DNA of 64,000 bases from Enoplolaimus lenunculus (GCA_030248215.1 JASANG010002002.1:93122-157121), one strand, 5' to 3'. Counted from the first letter of the stretch, positions 24,116 to 37,534 are shown. Notes: generated by a model not told the origin, from the sequence alone. Numbers and translations: made by a program.

Positions 24116-24310
24116 GCCCATGTAAAGATCAGGAGCGGAACGTTTTGGACTAGAATAGAATGAGCTTAAGCTTTAGACTAATTTTTTGCTTAGCTTAGGC
24201 TTAGGCTTACGCTTAGGCTTAGGAATAAACTCATTGTTACGTTTAGGCTTACGCTTAGGCTTAGGAATAAGCTTATAATACTGTTCTGCCCATGTTCTTT
24301 ACATTGGCCA
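24116..24310. mobile_element. TTAGGC-core inverted-repeat element, copy 1
   Basis: Family description: ends resemble GGCCCATGTAAAGAWCAGGG on both sides (inverted). Next come GGAACAGTAGTATAAGCATA on one arm and GACTGCAATAGAGTAAGCTT on the other. The core is a short run of CCTAAG units (TTAGGC on the other strand), often broken by GCGTAA. Length 150-250 bases, no coding frame. Here the ends read CCATGTAAAGATCAGGAGCG and TTCTTTACATTGGCC. Confidence 0.75.
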
Positions 24311-25502
24311 CAATTAGTATAGAAGTAGGCACATCAAACGCGAACAATGTGTTCAATCTTGAACCTAACCATTCGTTTGTTCCAACGTCACAAGACCTAT
24401 TACCAACTGGTGGTAGGTGCTAGGTACATATATTTAACAATGCGGACCCTGATTCTAGCTGTTAACGAAGCAGAGTATTGGCTATAATTGCTTTAATATT
24501 GCGCACTGTTACTTTTATTATTTATTTTTCATACACTCATAGTTGTTGTTGGCTTTAAGATTAACGACAGATTTTTGTCGAACGTGTTTTTGACATAGTA
24601 AAAAGCGCTGAATCCAATTTTGATGCTAAACTATTAACGGGATGGCGTCTAAATGGTTTTTGTTATTGCACAAGATTACTGTTGCGGGCTGGTATGTGCC
24701 AAAACGATGAAACTGCACCTCCTGAGCAGTAGCGAGCAGAGGGGGGCGATTCCGGTTTGTTCGAACGGACGAATGTTTATTTCAAACACTCGTCAGAATA
24801 TGTGAAGTTTGGGTCACTTCTATGAAAAAAGCCCAAATACTTATTGCATGTCGCATGTAAACGAAACATATTTCCTATACGGTTTTCAAGTTGATGCTAC
24901 ACTTTGAAATAAAACTCACCGTGACAAGGTCAACTGCAAAAACTTGGATTAAGTTATAGAAAGTTTATAGACCATCGCAAAATTATATAGGACTTCTGTC
25001 ATTACAATAATGCATCATTGACTTCCTACGGGTGGATTCTGCAGCTGTGAGCGAAATAATTTGCGCCAACGCTAAACAATGGATAATTTTAAACCCGAGA
25101 ACTGATTTTCGCTGGTCTGGGCTGAGCGAGGCGTATTAACCTGAACCTTATTCTTTTTATGGTTTGTTTGTTAAACTCAAACATTCCGAAGCCACTTTAG
25201 GTATACGAAATTAGATTTTGAAATTTTTGTGGTTTGTTAGGAAACTATATGCTTTCAACAAAACCATTTGAAAACTTTTGCCGGATTTGGGGCATCTTCG
25301 GCACTGTTAAATATATAAACCTGTTTGTCGCTGTCTGTCAAGCACTAATTATAGGTTTTTATTCGAAATCGCAGCCAATGTATAGAACAGGGCCTTACCA
25401 GTAAATAAGCATATTCTTAAATTGCTTTTGGATCAAATTTATGTTAGACCATCTAAAACCGTAGCTCAGATTTCTTGAATGATGTTGGTTAGGTCAAAAA
25501 TT

Positions 25503-25592
25503 TGGCCAATGTATAGAACAGGGCCGTAAAAATAGTATAAGCGTATTCCTAAGCCTAAGTCTAAGCCTGAGCTTAATCCTAAGTGTATCACA
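25503..25592. repeat. TTAGGC-core element, one arm (copy 2)
   Basis: TTGGCCAATGTATAGAACAG plus the core; the second arm is missing. An arm-only scrap lies at 25376-25430. Confidence 0.6.
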
Positions 25593-26167
25593 GACATATT
25601 AGGATTCGAATTTCGTGATTTATAGGAATACAATTTTCAAAAATCTTAATGTGTTATCGACTTCTTGGGTGCCGCAAATATTTCAACTGCTTTACCTGGG
25701 GCGCATGTGGCCACTGGCAAATGACCCGATTTTTACCACAGAATTGTGACCGGACCCACAACAAAAATTCACAATGAAATCTCTACCCTCTGATGGTTCA
25801 CTTTACCCACAATGTCTCTGTAAAGATGATTGCGTTGCACCATTACGGTCGGCATGTCACCGTCCCTGGTTCTGAGTTAACCAGTAATTTGCATACGAGA
25901 ACTTTACTCGCAAACAATTTGGACAACCTAAATTTTTTAATCAAGCCTTATCTTGAAACAAAACAAATATAATTTTAGAAACATTGAACAGCAGCGAGGT
26001 ACACTTTTTAGTTTTAAAAATAAAACATTAAGAACTCAAAACAGTGAAAAATATAGTCAAGTTTCAGCATTTGTGTGCCAAAAACTTACAAATAAATCCC
26101 TAACGGTAATGTTCGCAAATATGTTTGAATGTATCATCTTACTGCTATAAATACAGCAATTTACATA

Positions 26168-26376
26168 CACTGTAAAAAATGATGAGTCAAATTGACTCTC
26201 TCGGAAATATCCTTTTCCCGACTACACAAACTGAGTCAAATTCGACTCCGACCGAGCCAAACGTGCGACATATTGAATTGAATTTGACTCTGGTGGAGTC
26301 GAATTTGACTCAGTTTGTGTAGTCAGGAAAAGCTTATTTCCCAGAGACTCAATTTGACTCCCCATTTTTTGCAGTG
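26168..26376. mobile_element. TA-flanked MITE (GAGTCAAATTGACTC family), copy 1
   Basis: Ends CACTGTAAAAAATGATGAGTC and, inverted, GACTCCCCATTTTTTGCAGTG, flanked by TA on each side, as for Tc1/mariner-type insertions. The inside repeats GAGTCGAATTTGACTC-like palindromes. Confidence 0.7.
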
Positions 26377-26751
26377 TATGAATTGTGATTTTTCTAGAAT
26401 TTACTAATTAATATATACATTAACATCTGAAGTATTATTGCACCTTTGAGTCAGATTGCGTAAATATGGTGACATAGCTTAAGCTATGCCGTTATTGTTC
26501 ATCGGAAAACTATGTAAATTTCATGACATTGTTTATAACTGAGATATGAAGAAGCTTTATTACAACCGACAAATTTTATTTCACACGTTTGCGTCGTTTA
26601 GCATTTGGTTTGATTTGATATGATCAAACATTAAAATCAAAGAATTAAATTCCAGAAAAACGTTCACAAGAAATCAGCTGCAAATGTCGAAACGCTGCAA
26701 GTTTGCAACGCAACAAAAATAATACTTATGTACTTGCAATCACGTACATTC

Positions 26752-27123
26752 CAGGGTGCAATCGGAGATGAAAAATACTGGAGCCGAAAGTCCACAAAAA
26801 CGTGCCGGAGCCGGAAGCGGAGCTGGAAATGAGGCGAAATTAGGTAGTAAAAATGATCGCTAATTAGTTCATTTTTACCTGCAGTATGTTGGAAGTTGTT
26901 TGATTTTACCTATGCTAATTTTCTGCCAAATTTTGAGAATTCTTTCCTGATAATTGTGACAAAAGTAAAACGAAACGCGCTAAACAGAAAAATTTTGCAA
27001 AATTATGCAAAATTTCACTACCGAAATTGCCGGAACCTCCTGCAAAAATTCTACCGGTGCCGGAGCTGGAGCCCGATTTTCTGGCGAAGTCGGAGCCGGA
27101 GGCAGACCTCCGGTCGTACCCTG
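26752..27123. mobile_element. hAT-like MITE with 8-bp target duplication
   Basis: Inverted ends CAGGGTGCAATCGGAG / CTCCGGTCGTACCCTG. Flanked by GTACATTC (26744-26751) and GTACATGC (27124-27131), an 8-bp duplication with one difference. The inside is rich in GCCGGAGC. The CAGGG end and 8-bp duplication are hAT features. Confidence 0.75.
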
Positions 27124-27984
27124 GTACATGCACAATAATCGATGTGTTGAAATTGCGGCTGTTGCAGGCTTACCCCGCATTTAAAATTTAAGCTTTTTGT
27201 CTTACGCTTCAGACTTAGGCAACCATCTTCTCCGAAACCTAAGCCTTGGTTAAACCTTTACCTAAGCGTTTACCTAAACCTAGTCGAAACAAACCAATGC
27301 CTAAGTGTTTACCTAAAGCCTAAGCCTATATTTTCAAAAGCGTACAAATACCCGTAAGCTCAACACCAAAGCTTCACCTTATACGCATGTGGGTGAAGTG
27401 TAAAAGAGCCGATCTTCATGAGAGCAAGCGCAAGCAATATGTTGGCTAATACAAATTAATTCCGAATTTACAATCTAGAAATAAACTTTGAACTAAAAGT
27501 TCTTTAGACGAAAATAGAATATTACCATGGCTGTGGCAGAATACATTTGCATACAGCGCATGAGTTGAATGGTGTTAAATTTTCCACGATCAAACATCTG
27601 ATTAACGAGCTTAGTGGGGTGAACGCAGGTTTTTTATATTGGTCCTGTATGTATGGGTTGTGTTTTTCAGTAGTGAATGACCAAATAATCAGTATATTTA
27701 TTTTCATGTGTATTCAATAGCAATATAGCTGTAATTATAACAATATTATAAAGCGGCATGGTTGTCACTAGGGCCGGAGCAGCCAGCCCCATACCCCCCG
27801 ATTTGGAGGGCCCCACTGCTAAAGGGGCCCAACTCTAACCGGTTGAAACAAAAACCGATGATGTTTTAAAATGCGTCTGGCTTCCCGCTCGCTTCGCTGT
27901 CGAGTTAGGTGAGAGCCTCCATCCCTGTCAGCTGCGGCACTTATATTCACAGATTTAGGCTATGTGCGCTGAACCTTAATCTGG

Positions 27985-28155
27985 AGCTAAGTAATATATA
28001 CGCATATTCCAAAGCCTGAGCCTAAGCCTAAGCGTAAGAATGAGCGTATTCCTAAGCCTAGCCTAAGCCTAAGCCCAGCCAAAAAAATTAGTCTAAACCT
28101 TAAGCTTACTCTATTTTAGTCCCACGGAAGAGCGTTCCGCCCTGATCTTTAGATC
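27985..28155. mobile_element. TTAGGC-core element, copy 3
   Basis: Core with two CCTAAG runs separated by GCGTAAGAATGAGCGTATT; the right arm ends CCGCCCTGATCTTTAGATCG. The left arm is decayed. Confidence 0.65.
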
Positions 28156-29347
28156 GTCCAAAAAGGCTGATTGTCGCTATTTTATTTTTGCTTATTTTAT
28201 CTTATTTGTCTGTCACTCGCTCGTATATATTTTATTAAGCGGTAACGATGTTTTATTTCCAGAAAGGCTGGAAATTCTTTAGCCAAAAACAAATTAGTAA
28301 GAAGAGGTTTTAGCAAATAACCGTTTTTGCTGATTGTTCCATTAACACCCCTGATGCACTTGCCTGGTACGCAGATAAGCTGTAGTTGTCTTGGCCTGCC
28401 AATCATTTTTCAGTATGAATCCTTTGTTCTGTAGCTTAATTGACATGATATGCTCTATATGCCCAACTACTGTCTCTGCAATCATATTAGCAGCTTTAGT
28501 GTTTGGGTCAATGTATAGAACAAGGCCGTAGCAGTAGGATAAGCATATTGCTGTAAGCCATGTGCGCATTTTAAATTGTGATAATAAAAGCTCTATATAT
28601 TGATTCCCTTCATAAAACTACGCAAGTTTTATCAAATTGTTGGCGCACCAACAGATGCATTTTGTAAAAAATGCACATACGTTGGCCCCATCTATAAAAT
28701 ACAACGAAAGTTTCAAGCATTTATAAAATACAGCACTACTCACGATAAGGTTAGAAGCCAAATAAAATAATATATTTTGTATAACTTAGCATATTGCCTT
28801 CGTGACTTCGTAATACCCGACTATTTCGCGATAGTATGGAATCTGGATAACTGTGCTTACGTCTTGCGAAATATGTACTTTATGTAGGCTATTTTCAGGC
28901 CTATACGTTAAATTTGTCTTGCACATATTATAAATATATATCCCATTTATGTTATATGTAGACTCGTTTACTCATAATGGCTGTGATGTGTACAGAACAA
29001 TGCTTTTATTGTCTTTTTCTCGGGCCCGTAGCCACAGGGCATGCCGGAACTATCAGTTCTTGTCGAGATACATTTGCCCCCGGAAAATGCTCCAATCTCG
29101 CTTGTAAAGTTATAGCATATATTTGTAATGCTTGTTGTTTTTCCTGAAATTATCTTACTTCCCTTTAAGTTGATCTGGCTATGAACCTGTTTTTATATGC
29201 TGTTATAGTATCATTGTTTTATCAAAAAACCAGATTATTTACAGTGAGCAAATGTAGTTATATTTATTTTGGTCTCAAAATTTTCAAAAAAACAGGTGTA
29301 TATATCTTTGGTACCTTAGAAATCATTAAATCTACTTTTAGATAAAA

Positions 29348-29500
29348 ATGGCAAATGTAGAGATTAGAGGCGGAAAGCTTTTTTGTGGGACTGCAATAGA
29401 GTAAGCTTAACCTTTAGACAAATTATTTTAGCTTGGCTTAGGCTTAGGCTTATGCTTACGTTTACGAGTATCCTTATAATACTGTTCCGCCCACCCCTGT
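29348..29500. mobile_element. TTAGGC-core element, copy 4
   Basis: GAGGCGGAAAGCTTTTTTGT arm, core GGCTTAGGCTTAGGCTTATG, and an ATACTGTTCCGCCC arm. An arm-only scrap at 28508-28562 (AATGTATAGAACAAGGCC) precedes it. Confidence 0.65.
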
Positions 29501-30048
29501 TGTTTCATTGGACGTAAAAATTCCGATCTTTTAATAGTTTTTGAAAAATGGTTTACTTGCAGGATAAACAAATCTTTAATCTTGTGATCAGCGATAGTTT
29601 TAGTTTTCAATTGTTTTACTACATACAACACTTACCTTACCAATATCACCGGACAAAAAATCGAAACTTCTGATGGTACAGGAAAAATTAAAGCCTAACA
29701 AGAACTTTACTCAGATGTATTTACAACTTTTGCTGTTATTCTGTGATGTATAATTTTTACTGTCTATGGCTGTTGATTTTGGACCAAACTGTATATTATA
29801 TTCTGTAGTGTAACGTTATTTTTTTGTTTCAATCTACGTTGATTGTAGCTTAAATGTTCAATTATGAAAATTTTTTATTTCAACTCACATCCAACAATAA
29901 TGTGCAATTGATACACCGCACACAGCAACCAAGAGCGCGTTACACTTGCGCAGTACAAATTTTCCACAAGACGTGAGAGCTTTCTCGAGCTACAGGGCTT
30001 TTGTCGTGAAGTATCATTTTGCCACGACGGATGTAAAAACCATTTTCA

Positions 30049-30240
30049 CTGTTAACTCCAGTGGGTTGATTAATGAACTAAGATAACGAAGTGTTTTCTC
30101 GTTATTTCTGAGTTACAGTAAACATCAACTCATTGTGAGCAGATTTTATTCCGGGTGAGTTGATTAATTAACTTAGAATGAGTTCAATCAATTCGGTATT
30201 CTGAGTTGTAGAAGACCTAATTTAGAATCAGTGATTAATT
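30049..30240. repeat. Decayed relative of the ACTGTAAATTCC MITE
   Basis: ACTGTTAACTCCAGTGGGTTGA at the left, then repeated GAGTTGATTAATTAACTTAG motifs. The right end is not distinct. Confidence 0.4.
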
Positions 30241-30542
30241 CATTCTAATTAAAACCAAAAACGTTACAGGAAAAAACAATGTATTATGAATTAAGTTTCT
30301 AAAATTGTTCGCCGTTACAAAATGCTGAATATAATTCTGGCGATTTTATAGTGTCACTCCCAGGATTTTGTTTCAGGGACAAAGGCATCCAATATATTTT
30401 ATTTTTAAATTCTAAATATGGTGCTTGAAGTTTTAGTATTAGTTTAGACAAAACGTTTCAGTGGGTGAGAAACGAACGCCCAAGCGGCTTGCCTATCTGT
30501 GACTGCCTTCAGTGATAAATATTTATAGCATATACCATTCAT

Positions 30543-30820
30543 AAAGCCCTATTCATACGTGCAAGTTTTTGCTGCGAGAACTTGCAATGCAAATCGTACG
30601 CAGAATTTGCATTTTTTCATCAACCAATGAGAAAGCAGCTGCAATAAATTCAGTGAACTTGCATGGTTATTCACACATGTTAGCTAAATTCGTAGCTATG
30701 ATTTTTAATGAATTATTTGGAGATGCAAGTTTTTCGAATGGGATTTTAGACAAAACTTGCAAGTGCCAGTTGCAGCTGTAAGTTCCCGCAGCAAAAACTT
30801 GCACGTGTGAATAGGGTTTA
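30543..30820. mobile_element. Foldback MITE (GCAAGTTTTTGC family), copy 2
   Basis: Best copy: the left end CCCTATTCATACGTGCAAGT and right end ACTTGCACGTGTGAATAGGG are inverted over more than 30 bases. It sits about 115 bases downstream of the channel A stop codon, so it may lie within the 3' UTR. Confidence 0.7.
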
Positions 30821-30934
30821 AAATTATATAATCACATTGGTTTAGTTACGTGTCTTTGTTTTTTTCGACTAAATCTTGTTATTGTGTTCAATGAAATAAA
30901 GTTTGATGCTAGTGAATTGGTTGCAGGAATACTG

Positions 30935-31132
30935 TTATCGTTGATCCCCCGTTTCTGCAAGCTTAATTGCACCACTTGAAATCACAGTTGCATTTCGCAT
31001 CGCATTGCTCACCAGCTGATTATGAAGTATTGTACTATTATTTTTGCCACTGTTTTTGTTTTCGCTGTCCTTATTCTCGTTTTCGTCGCTCGATTCCGAC
31101 TCGTCAAACAACTCGTCGTCTTCTGTGTAATC
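30935..31132 (-). CDS. Channel A acidic C-terminal exon
   Basis: [20 protein letters not shown], then an N/S-rich end, stop TAA at 30937-30935. Phase 0 with the M4 exon. Channel B has a matching exon (DEEDQVFDESEEND), which supports both. Confidence 0.82.
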   Translation of the reverse strand, partial: DYTEDDELFDESESSDENENKDSENKNSGKNNSTILHNQLVSNAMRNATVISSGAIKLAETGDQR

Positions 31133-34100
31133 CTAAATTAAGAAATGTTCTGGAAAATATTTGGCCGTGTAAAGAAAGATCAGGCGCGGAACGTTTTTCT
31201 GTGGGACTGCAATAGACTAAGCTTCAACTTTAGGCTAAGGGTCTTGCTTAGGCTTGGGCTTTAGTATAAAGCTCGTTCTTACAATTTGCTTTAAGCTTAG
31301 GCTTAGGAATACGTTTATACTATTGTTACGGCCCTGTTCTATACATTGGCCAAATTGTTTGACCAAACCAATATCATTCAGGAAACTTGAGCTATGATTT
31401 TAGATAGTTTAAAATAAATTTGATCCAAATGCAATTTAAGAGGTGCAGGTACTGGCTATGAAAGTTGTGTTGAATTAGTGCACTGTACAGCCTAATGCTG
31501 ATCTGATTCATAACACAGAAAGTACAACATCTGCATCTCTTAAATTTATGTCACATTGTCTATAAATCATAGCTCAAATTTTTTGGAAAATATCAACCCG
31601 CTTGTGAAAGTTGTTAATCTAACCAGATTGTGTCTTTATCCATATAACCTGAGATACGATATTAAACAGTCTGAGATAAATTTGAACAAAATGCAAATTT
31701 ATGCAAATTTGCAAGAGATGCACCGATTATCTTGAACTCCGTGTTATCTGAATCAGTGTCAAGCTGTGCTTTGATGTGACAGAACTCGACATAAAATTGA
31801 CCAGAATCCATAGCATTGTGTTATTATCTTTGATTTTAAAAACAAAATTGCCGAAGACGCAACTATTTGCTTTTGTAAATATATGTATGTAACAAGCAAC
31901 AAATTGGCAAAGACGTACTTTAAATGTAACAATTACGTCCACTTGCTCTAGTTTATATTGCGCTTGCCAGCACAAAAATAAGTCACTTTCTAAACATTTA
32001 CCCCCATATCAAAATACATTCTGAGCATATGTAAAGATCAAGGACGGAACGATTTTCTGTGGAACTGCAATTTAAATAAGCTTAAGTTTTAGACTGTATT
32101 TTTGTTTAACCTTTGGTTTAGGTATAATCCTATCCTTACGCTTACGGTTAGGCTTCTTTTACAGCGCCCCCCATGTTTTGTGCATCGGCCATAATCTGTA
32201 ATTACTACAAGCTAAACCTTGGTTTGATCTTTAGCAAGTAATCCAATTTTTTGACCAAGCCACCGTGTTTTAGATACAACATCATCTTGCATAAGCTTGA
32301 AGCACATCGCAATTAGGGCCATTCCAATCAAAAGATACATTGATGAAATGACTAAAACTTCCTGTTGATGATGATCCATTGACGCACCAGGCACCAAATC
32401 GCCAAATCCTGTCAATTATTAAACATGGTCCAAGTATAGAACAGGGCCTGAACAGTAGTATAAGCATATTTCTATTCCTAAGCCTAAGCCTTAGCCTAAA
32501 CATAAGCCTAAGTCAAAGCAAAAAAGTTAGTCTAAAGCATAAGCTTATTTTATTACATCCCCGCTGGAAAACAATGTGGACCTGTTCTGTATATGGGCCA
32601 TTATTACTCATGATCTATTGAACCCAATACGGATAATCACATTGGACAAGAGAGTATGCAATTGAGTGCAATCAGTGTAGAAAAGAATGTACCAAGCGCG
32701 CATTGCGTTTTTGCCACCACCTCATTTTACTTATGGTGGTGTTTTGTGTCATTATTTACAATTTGAACAGACGTCGTTCGGATTATACTCATAAAGCTAC
32801 ACCTATGTTTACTGTGCAAGCAAGTGGTAGGTACCATCCTGAAAATTGAACAGGGGGTGGGCAAAAACACAACTCGAGCTGGTACGTTTTCTACCGCGCA
32901 ATAGCGCAAAAGTTGCATACTCTTGTCCATAGAGTCGTAGTTGACTCTTGATTAAATTAAGGGGCGGATGGCGGATTATAATCGATGCCAGCGAGATCAC
33001 AGCCTCACCGTCTATACCACAAGAGAGTAATGACAACTGATTTAAAAATGAAAAATTTTAATTGAGAAATAGATTTTAGACACATGTTTATTCATCAGCC
33101 AATTTCGTGACGCCGCAAGAAAAATTGAACTCGGGGCCAGATTAGGTCGCGATCCGCTGCTAATTAAATATTCGTCTACTCTATTCAAAACCAATCTAGT
33201 ACTCTGTAAAACACTCTACATAAAATACTTAAATTATATATCACTAACTTTTCTTAAGTATAAGTGTCCTAAATATTGAGGAAATCTTGGCTGAAATAAT
33301 GTTTCTAAGTAAAACTACTGATGTCATTTACCGATTAAGTATGTAGGTGGCTATGCCACACTTAAACCTATTTCAAACTAAAAACTAAAACTATAAAATA
33401 AAACCCTATATCAAAACCACACCTTAAGGGAGTCCCTGGCTCCACCTAGTCTCTCTTAGAACTTAAGTTAGGCTTAGGCGTTGCTACAAGGCGTAGAAAT
33501 TTGTAAAACTATGCTATGGCGGCTGTGTCCGCAATGTAACTTACCTGGGGCCCTGCGTGGCCATTTAGTACTTGTTGATTAGTATCGCATAGTTTGTTGG
33601 CCTGATTTGCGAATAAGGACATAGCTAGGCTATGTCAGCACCAATATGGTGCTTTAATATTGTGTGTGTCTCGGGTAATGTTGTTGTTGTGTTGGAAGGT
33701 ACCGGATGTGTGGCTCTGGACCTCAACCGCATTGCGGACACCCAATTGTGGGTGTCGGCAAAAATGCAAATGAGGTCGAGATGCCGAAAAGGGTAGCCAG
33801 GACCGGAATCATTATTATATTCTTGGCTGGTAGAAACGGTTGCTAATTTTTGGTCTCAATATTTGGTGCGCATTTAAAGTTTTATTTCATTTATTTTTGG
33901 CGGAACTGGTACGGCTCGCGGTAAGTAAGATTGAATCGAATTAGTTTAAGTTTAGTCACGGTGGCTTAAGATGTGAAGGAAACTACGGAGTATTGGTTTA
34001 ATCGGCGTTGCGCAAGGCGCGGAATTTACCCAGTATCGGATACTGGTGTTATGTGCTAAAAAGGAACTTGGGAATAAACCGGAGAACCTGGGGAAACGTA

Positions 34101-37100
34101 GTCTAATAAGTCTAACGGGGTTAGATTTATTATTCTACAACGGCTTGGCCAAATCTAACGGGGTTAGATTGGTCGGAAATTTGGTGTAACTCTAACGGGG
34201 TTAGAGTACACGGTTTTATGGGGTGTAATTCTAACGGGGTTAGAATTGCACGGATTCTGGAAAACGGCAAAAGTATTGGGTACGGTAAAGCCAGTGGCTG
34301 GATTAAACCAGATTCAGGCGTCGGCTTTAAGGATTCCGGCTCGGGTTGCCAGTTAAATTGCATAACCTGTAATTTGCTGGTGTTAATATTAAATATTTGG
34401 TGTCATACGGGTTTCGGGTTGGGATTTATAATAAACATTTACCGGCCGCGTTTACTAAATCAGAGCGATAAGCATACATCGAGGAAAGAACATAACAGGC
34501 GATACCGGATACAGGCTTAAGTCAAAATCACGAACTTCTCACAAAGTAGAGCTAAAAGTAAGAATTTTGTGTTTGCCTAAAATTAAGTAAAACTTTGCCA
34601 AGTACCATAGTAAGTAAAACCGATACTTAATTTAGAGACAGTTTTTACTTAATTTTAAGCATATTTTTAGTCATTGCTCGCATTCTTTCGTGGCATTTAA
34701 CACCAGTTTACGAAATACGACAGGATGTGAAACATGTAAATTGGTACATAAATTTGATTAACGTAAATTTATCTAAGCATTCGGTTATGACAAATGTAAT
34801 ACTCAATGTGTGAAATTCAAAACAACATTTAAGGAGATTTCACAAAGCTACCGTATTTAAAATTGCGAAAAATGTTAGAAGCATTAACAGGATACGTTTT
34901 CTTGGTTCTTGAAAGTTTCTATCAAATTTAAAATTACAGTTTAGGTTTTAGGCTCACGATTTAAGGCTGAGGAAAGGGCTCAGGTAAAAGCCGAAACTTA
35001 AGCGTGATCCTAAGTCTATGGCCAATGTAAAGAACAGGGGCGGAACAGTACTATAAGCATATTCCTAAGTCTAAACCGAAGCCTATGCCTAAACCTAAGC
35101 ACAAGCATGAGCATTTTTCTAAGCCTAATCAAGCCTAAGCCTAAGCCTAAGCCAAGCAAAAAATAAGTCTAAAGCTTATGCTTACTCTATTCTAGTACTA
35201 CAGAAAGGCTTACTCTATTCTAGTACTACAGAAAAACTCTCCGCCCCTGATCTTTACATGGGCCAGTCTATTAACCATTTCTCACATGAATATTTTTTAT
35301 TTCCCCTGAACCTACTTTTATGCTAGGATTCGAACTCCAGTGACTGGAGTGGTAGGCGTATACGATCACCAACCACTCAGCTATAGGAGCTTGACGCTCG
35401 AGCCCGAGGGGGCTCTCACCTCTTGTGGTGATTTAGTACTATGTATACGTGTTGCAATTGTTAAACATGGTGCTATATACATTATTTAACGTATATACAC
35501 TGCGCTGAGTTGCCTATAGTCAACTCAATATGAGAAGGGGTTATAGATAGTAAACTGAAAATTTTTCGCTTAAGAGTCGTTTTCGGTACCACTCCAGACA
35601 CGGTCCAACTGTTTCGTAATCGAGCAAACCTGTTTGACACATATTCATGAAATGCAAATGAATGCCTGGAGAATGCTGGGCGACTCAGAATTTTTCAGTC
35701 GTACCTTCTGTATTGTTTACTTACCAATAGTTGTTAAAGTAATAAAACAAAAATAAGCAGCGTTGAAAACGTTCCAATCTTCAAATATCATAAACAAAAT
35801 CGCACCGCCAACGATAAACGAAACCAAAAGAAGGATCCCAATTGTGACAGGCATTTTTTGTTCTCTAAAAATTCAATTGTGACCCAGTGCCCAAACGGCC
35901 GACCTACTAGAAACGTTTTAGCTCCGCTTGTAAGTCACATATTAAAATTGTCATATGCTTCGTTTGAAAAATTAAAATTTTTTGCCGCCTTTAAGATGAA
36001 CACAGTCCTCTATGCGGTTTATTTGACTCAAGAATAAAGTTCCATTTAATTGAATCAATTTAAAAATTCGATTTACGGCGCAGTGCCAAAACGGCCGGCC
36101 TGCTAGAAACGTTTTAGTTCCGCTTGTAAGTCACATATTAAAATTGTCATATGCTTCGTTTGAAAAATTAAAATTTTTTGCCGCCTTTAAGATGAACACA
36201 GTCCTCTATGCGGTTTATTTGACTCAAGAATAAAGTTCCATTTAATTGAATCAATTTAAAAATTCGATTTACGGCGCAGTGCCAAAACGGCCGGCCTGCT
36301 AGAAACGTTTTAGTTCCGCTTGTAAGTCACATATTAAAATTGTCATATGCTTCGTTTTTGAAACACAGTAGTTGTTTGATTGGTTCATGGTCATCATAAT
36401 AATGCATTCTTTTAACAACGCCGCTGTGAACCGCGTGCCATTCACTGTACACAGCGTGCCTGTAGTACTAGAATAGAGTAAGCATAAGCTTTAGACTTAT
36501 TTTTTGCTTGGCTTAGGCTTAGGCTTAACCTTTATTAGGCTTAGGAAAATGCTCATGCTTGTGCTCGTGCGACTCAATGAGTTGAAATTGACTATGGCGG
36601 AGTCGAATTTGACTCCGGTTTTGTAGTTCCGTAGCGCCTATGAAGGGGGCCTTTACACCATTGTTGCGCATGCCCTTATGATACATGCTCGTAATAAACT
36701 TTTTGTGTTAGAACGACCAACTGATTCTGGAACAAACTATATATACTTATACGCTTGATGGTGTCCTCCCGAAATTTAAATCCGGGTCAATGTGTACAAA
36801 TGCAGGTCACCGATGCGCGTTCACACGAACTCGTGTGCCATACCGCACGATGACGTACAGGTGACGTACAGGTGACGTATGATGACGAATGATACGTATA
36901 ACGTCACCCTTACTCTTTCTTTGGTTGCAACGCTGTTGTTGTTGTCATTTTTCTTGAACGCAAGCTTCCTTCATCGGATCGTTTTACTGCATCTTCATGT
37001 AATGTGTTTCCAGTCGCCGAAACGTGTTTCATACTGTATACATCGGATGGACCTCGTGAGGTTGAAAATGAACTGCGCAACACTGTCATAGCGTCATTGC

Positions 37101-37471
37101 TGATTTCATCACTAACGACTATCTAAAACAGAAGGTTAAGATAAAGAAAACAAAATTCAGCGGATCTTGTACACTTTTCCTACATTTATAATTAAGAATG
37201 ATTGCTTTTACGCTTAAGCAAAAGTTTTAGGCAAAAGTTTAAAATTAGGCTTAGGTAAAGTTGGTAGCGAGCGGCGAGGGTGGCGCTATGATTGTCGGGC
37301 GTCGAAGGACAGCGCTGGACATCATTGAAATAGTCAAAGATATAGCGTCACCCTAATACATCTTTAATGTTGTGATAATTATGACGGATCGATAATTCGC
37401 TGATGCCTATGGAAAGAAAATACTGCTGCATGTAATTATGAATTATAACACACGCTGTTAAATCACATATG

Positions 37472-37534
<63 letters not shown>

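Larger units (their letters stand above)
17920..30934. other. Repeat-rich intergenic region between myosin start and channel A end
   Basis: About 13 kb between two genes on the same strand. Besides the elements listed separately, 18300-20000, 22001-24115, 24311-26167 and 27124-29347 are AT-rich DNA with scattered TTAGGC-like words and no exon I can support. The promoter of the myosin gene should lie at the left part. Confidence 0.5.

Noticed and set aside
35401-35480. Possible functional Ser/Leu-type tRNA on the minus strand
   Set aside because: The boxes are good, but the sequence does not close an acceptor stem and it sits between the inverted ends of a MITE present in three copies.
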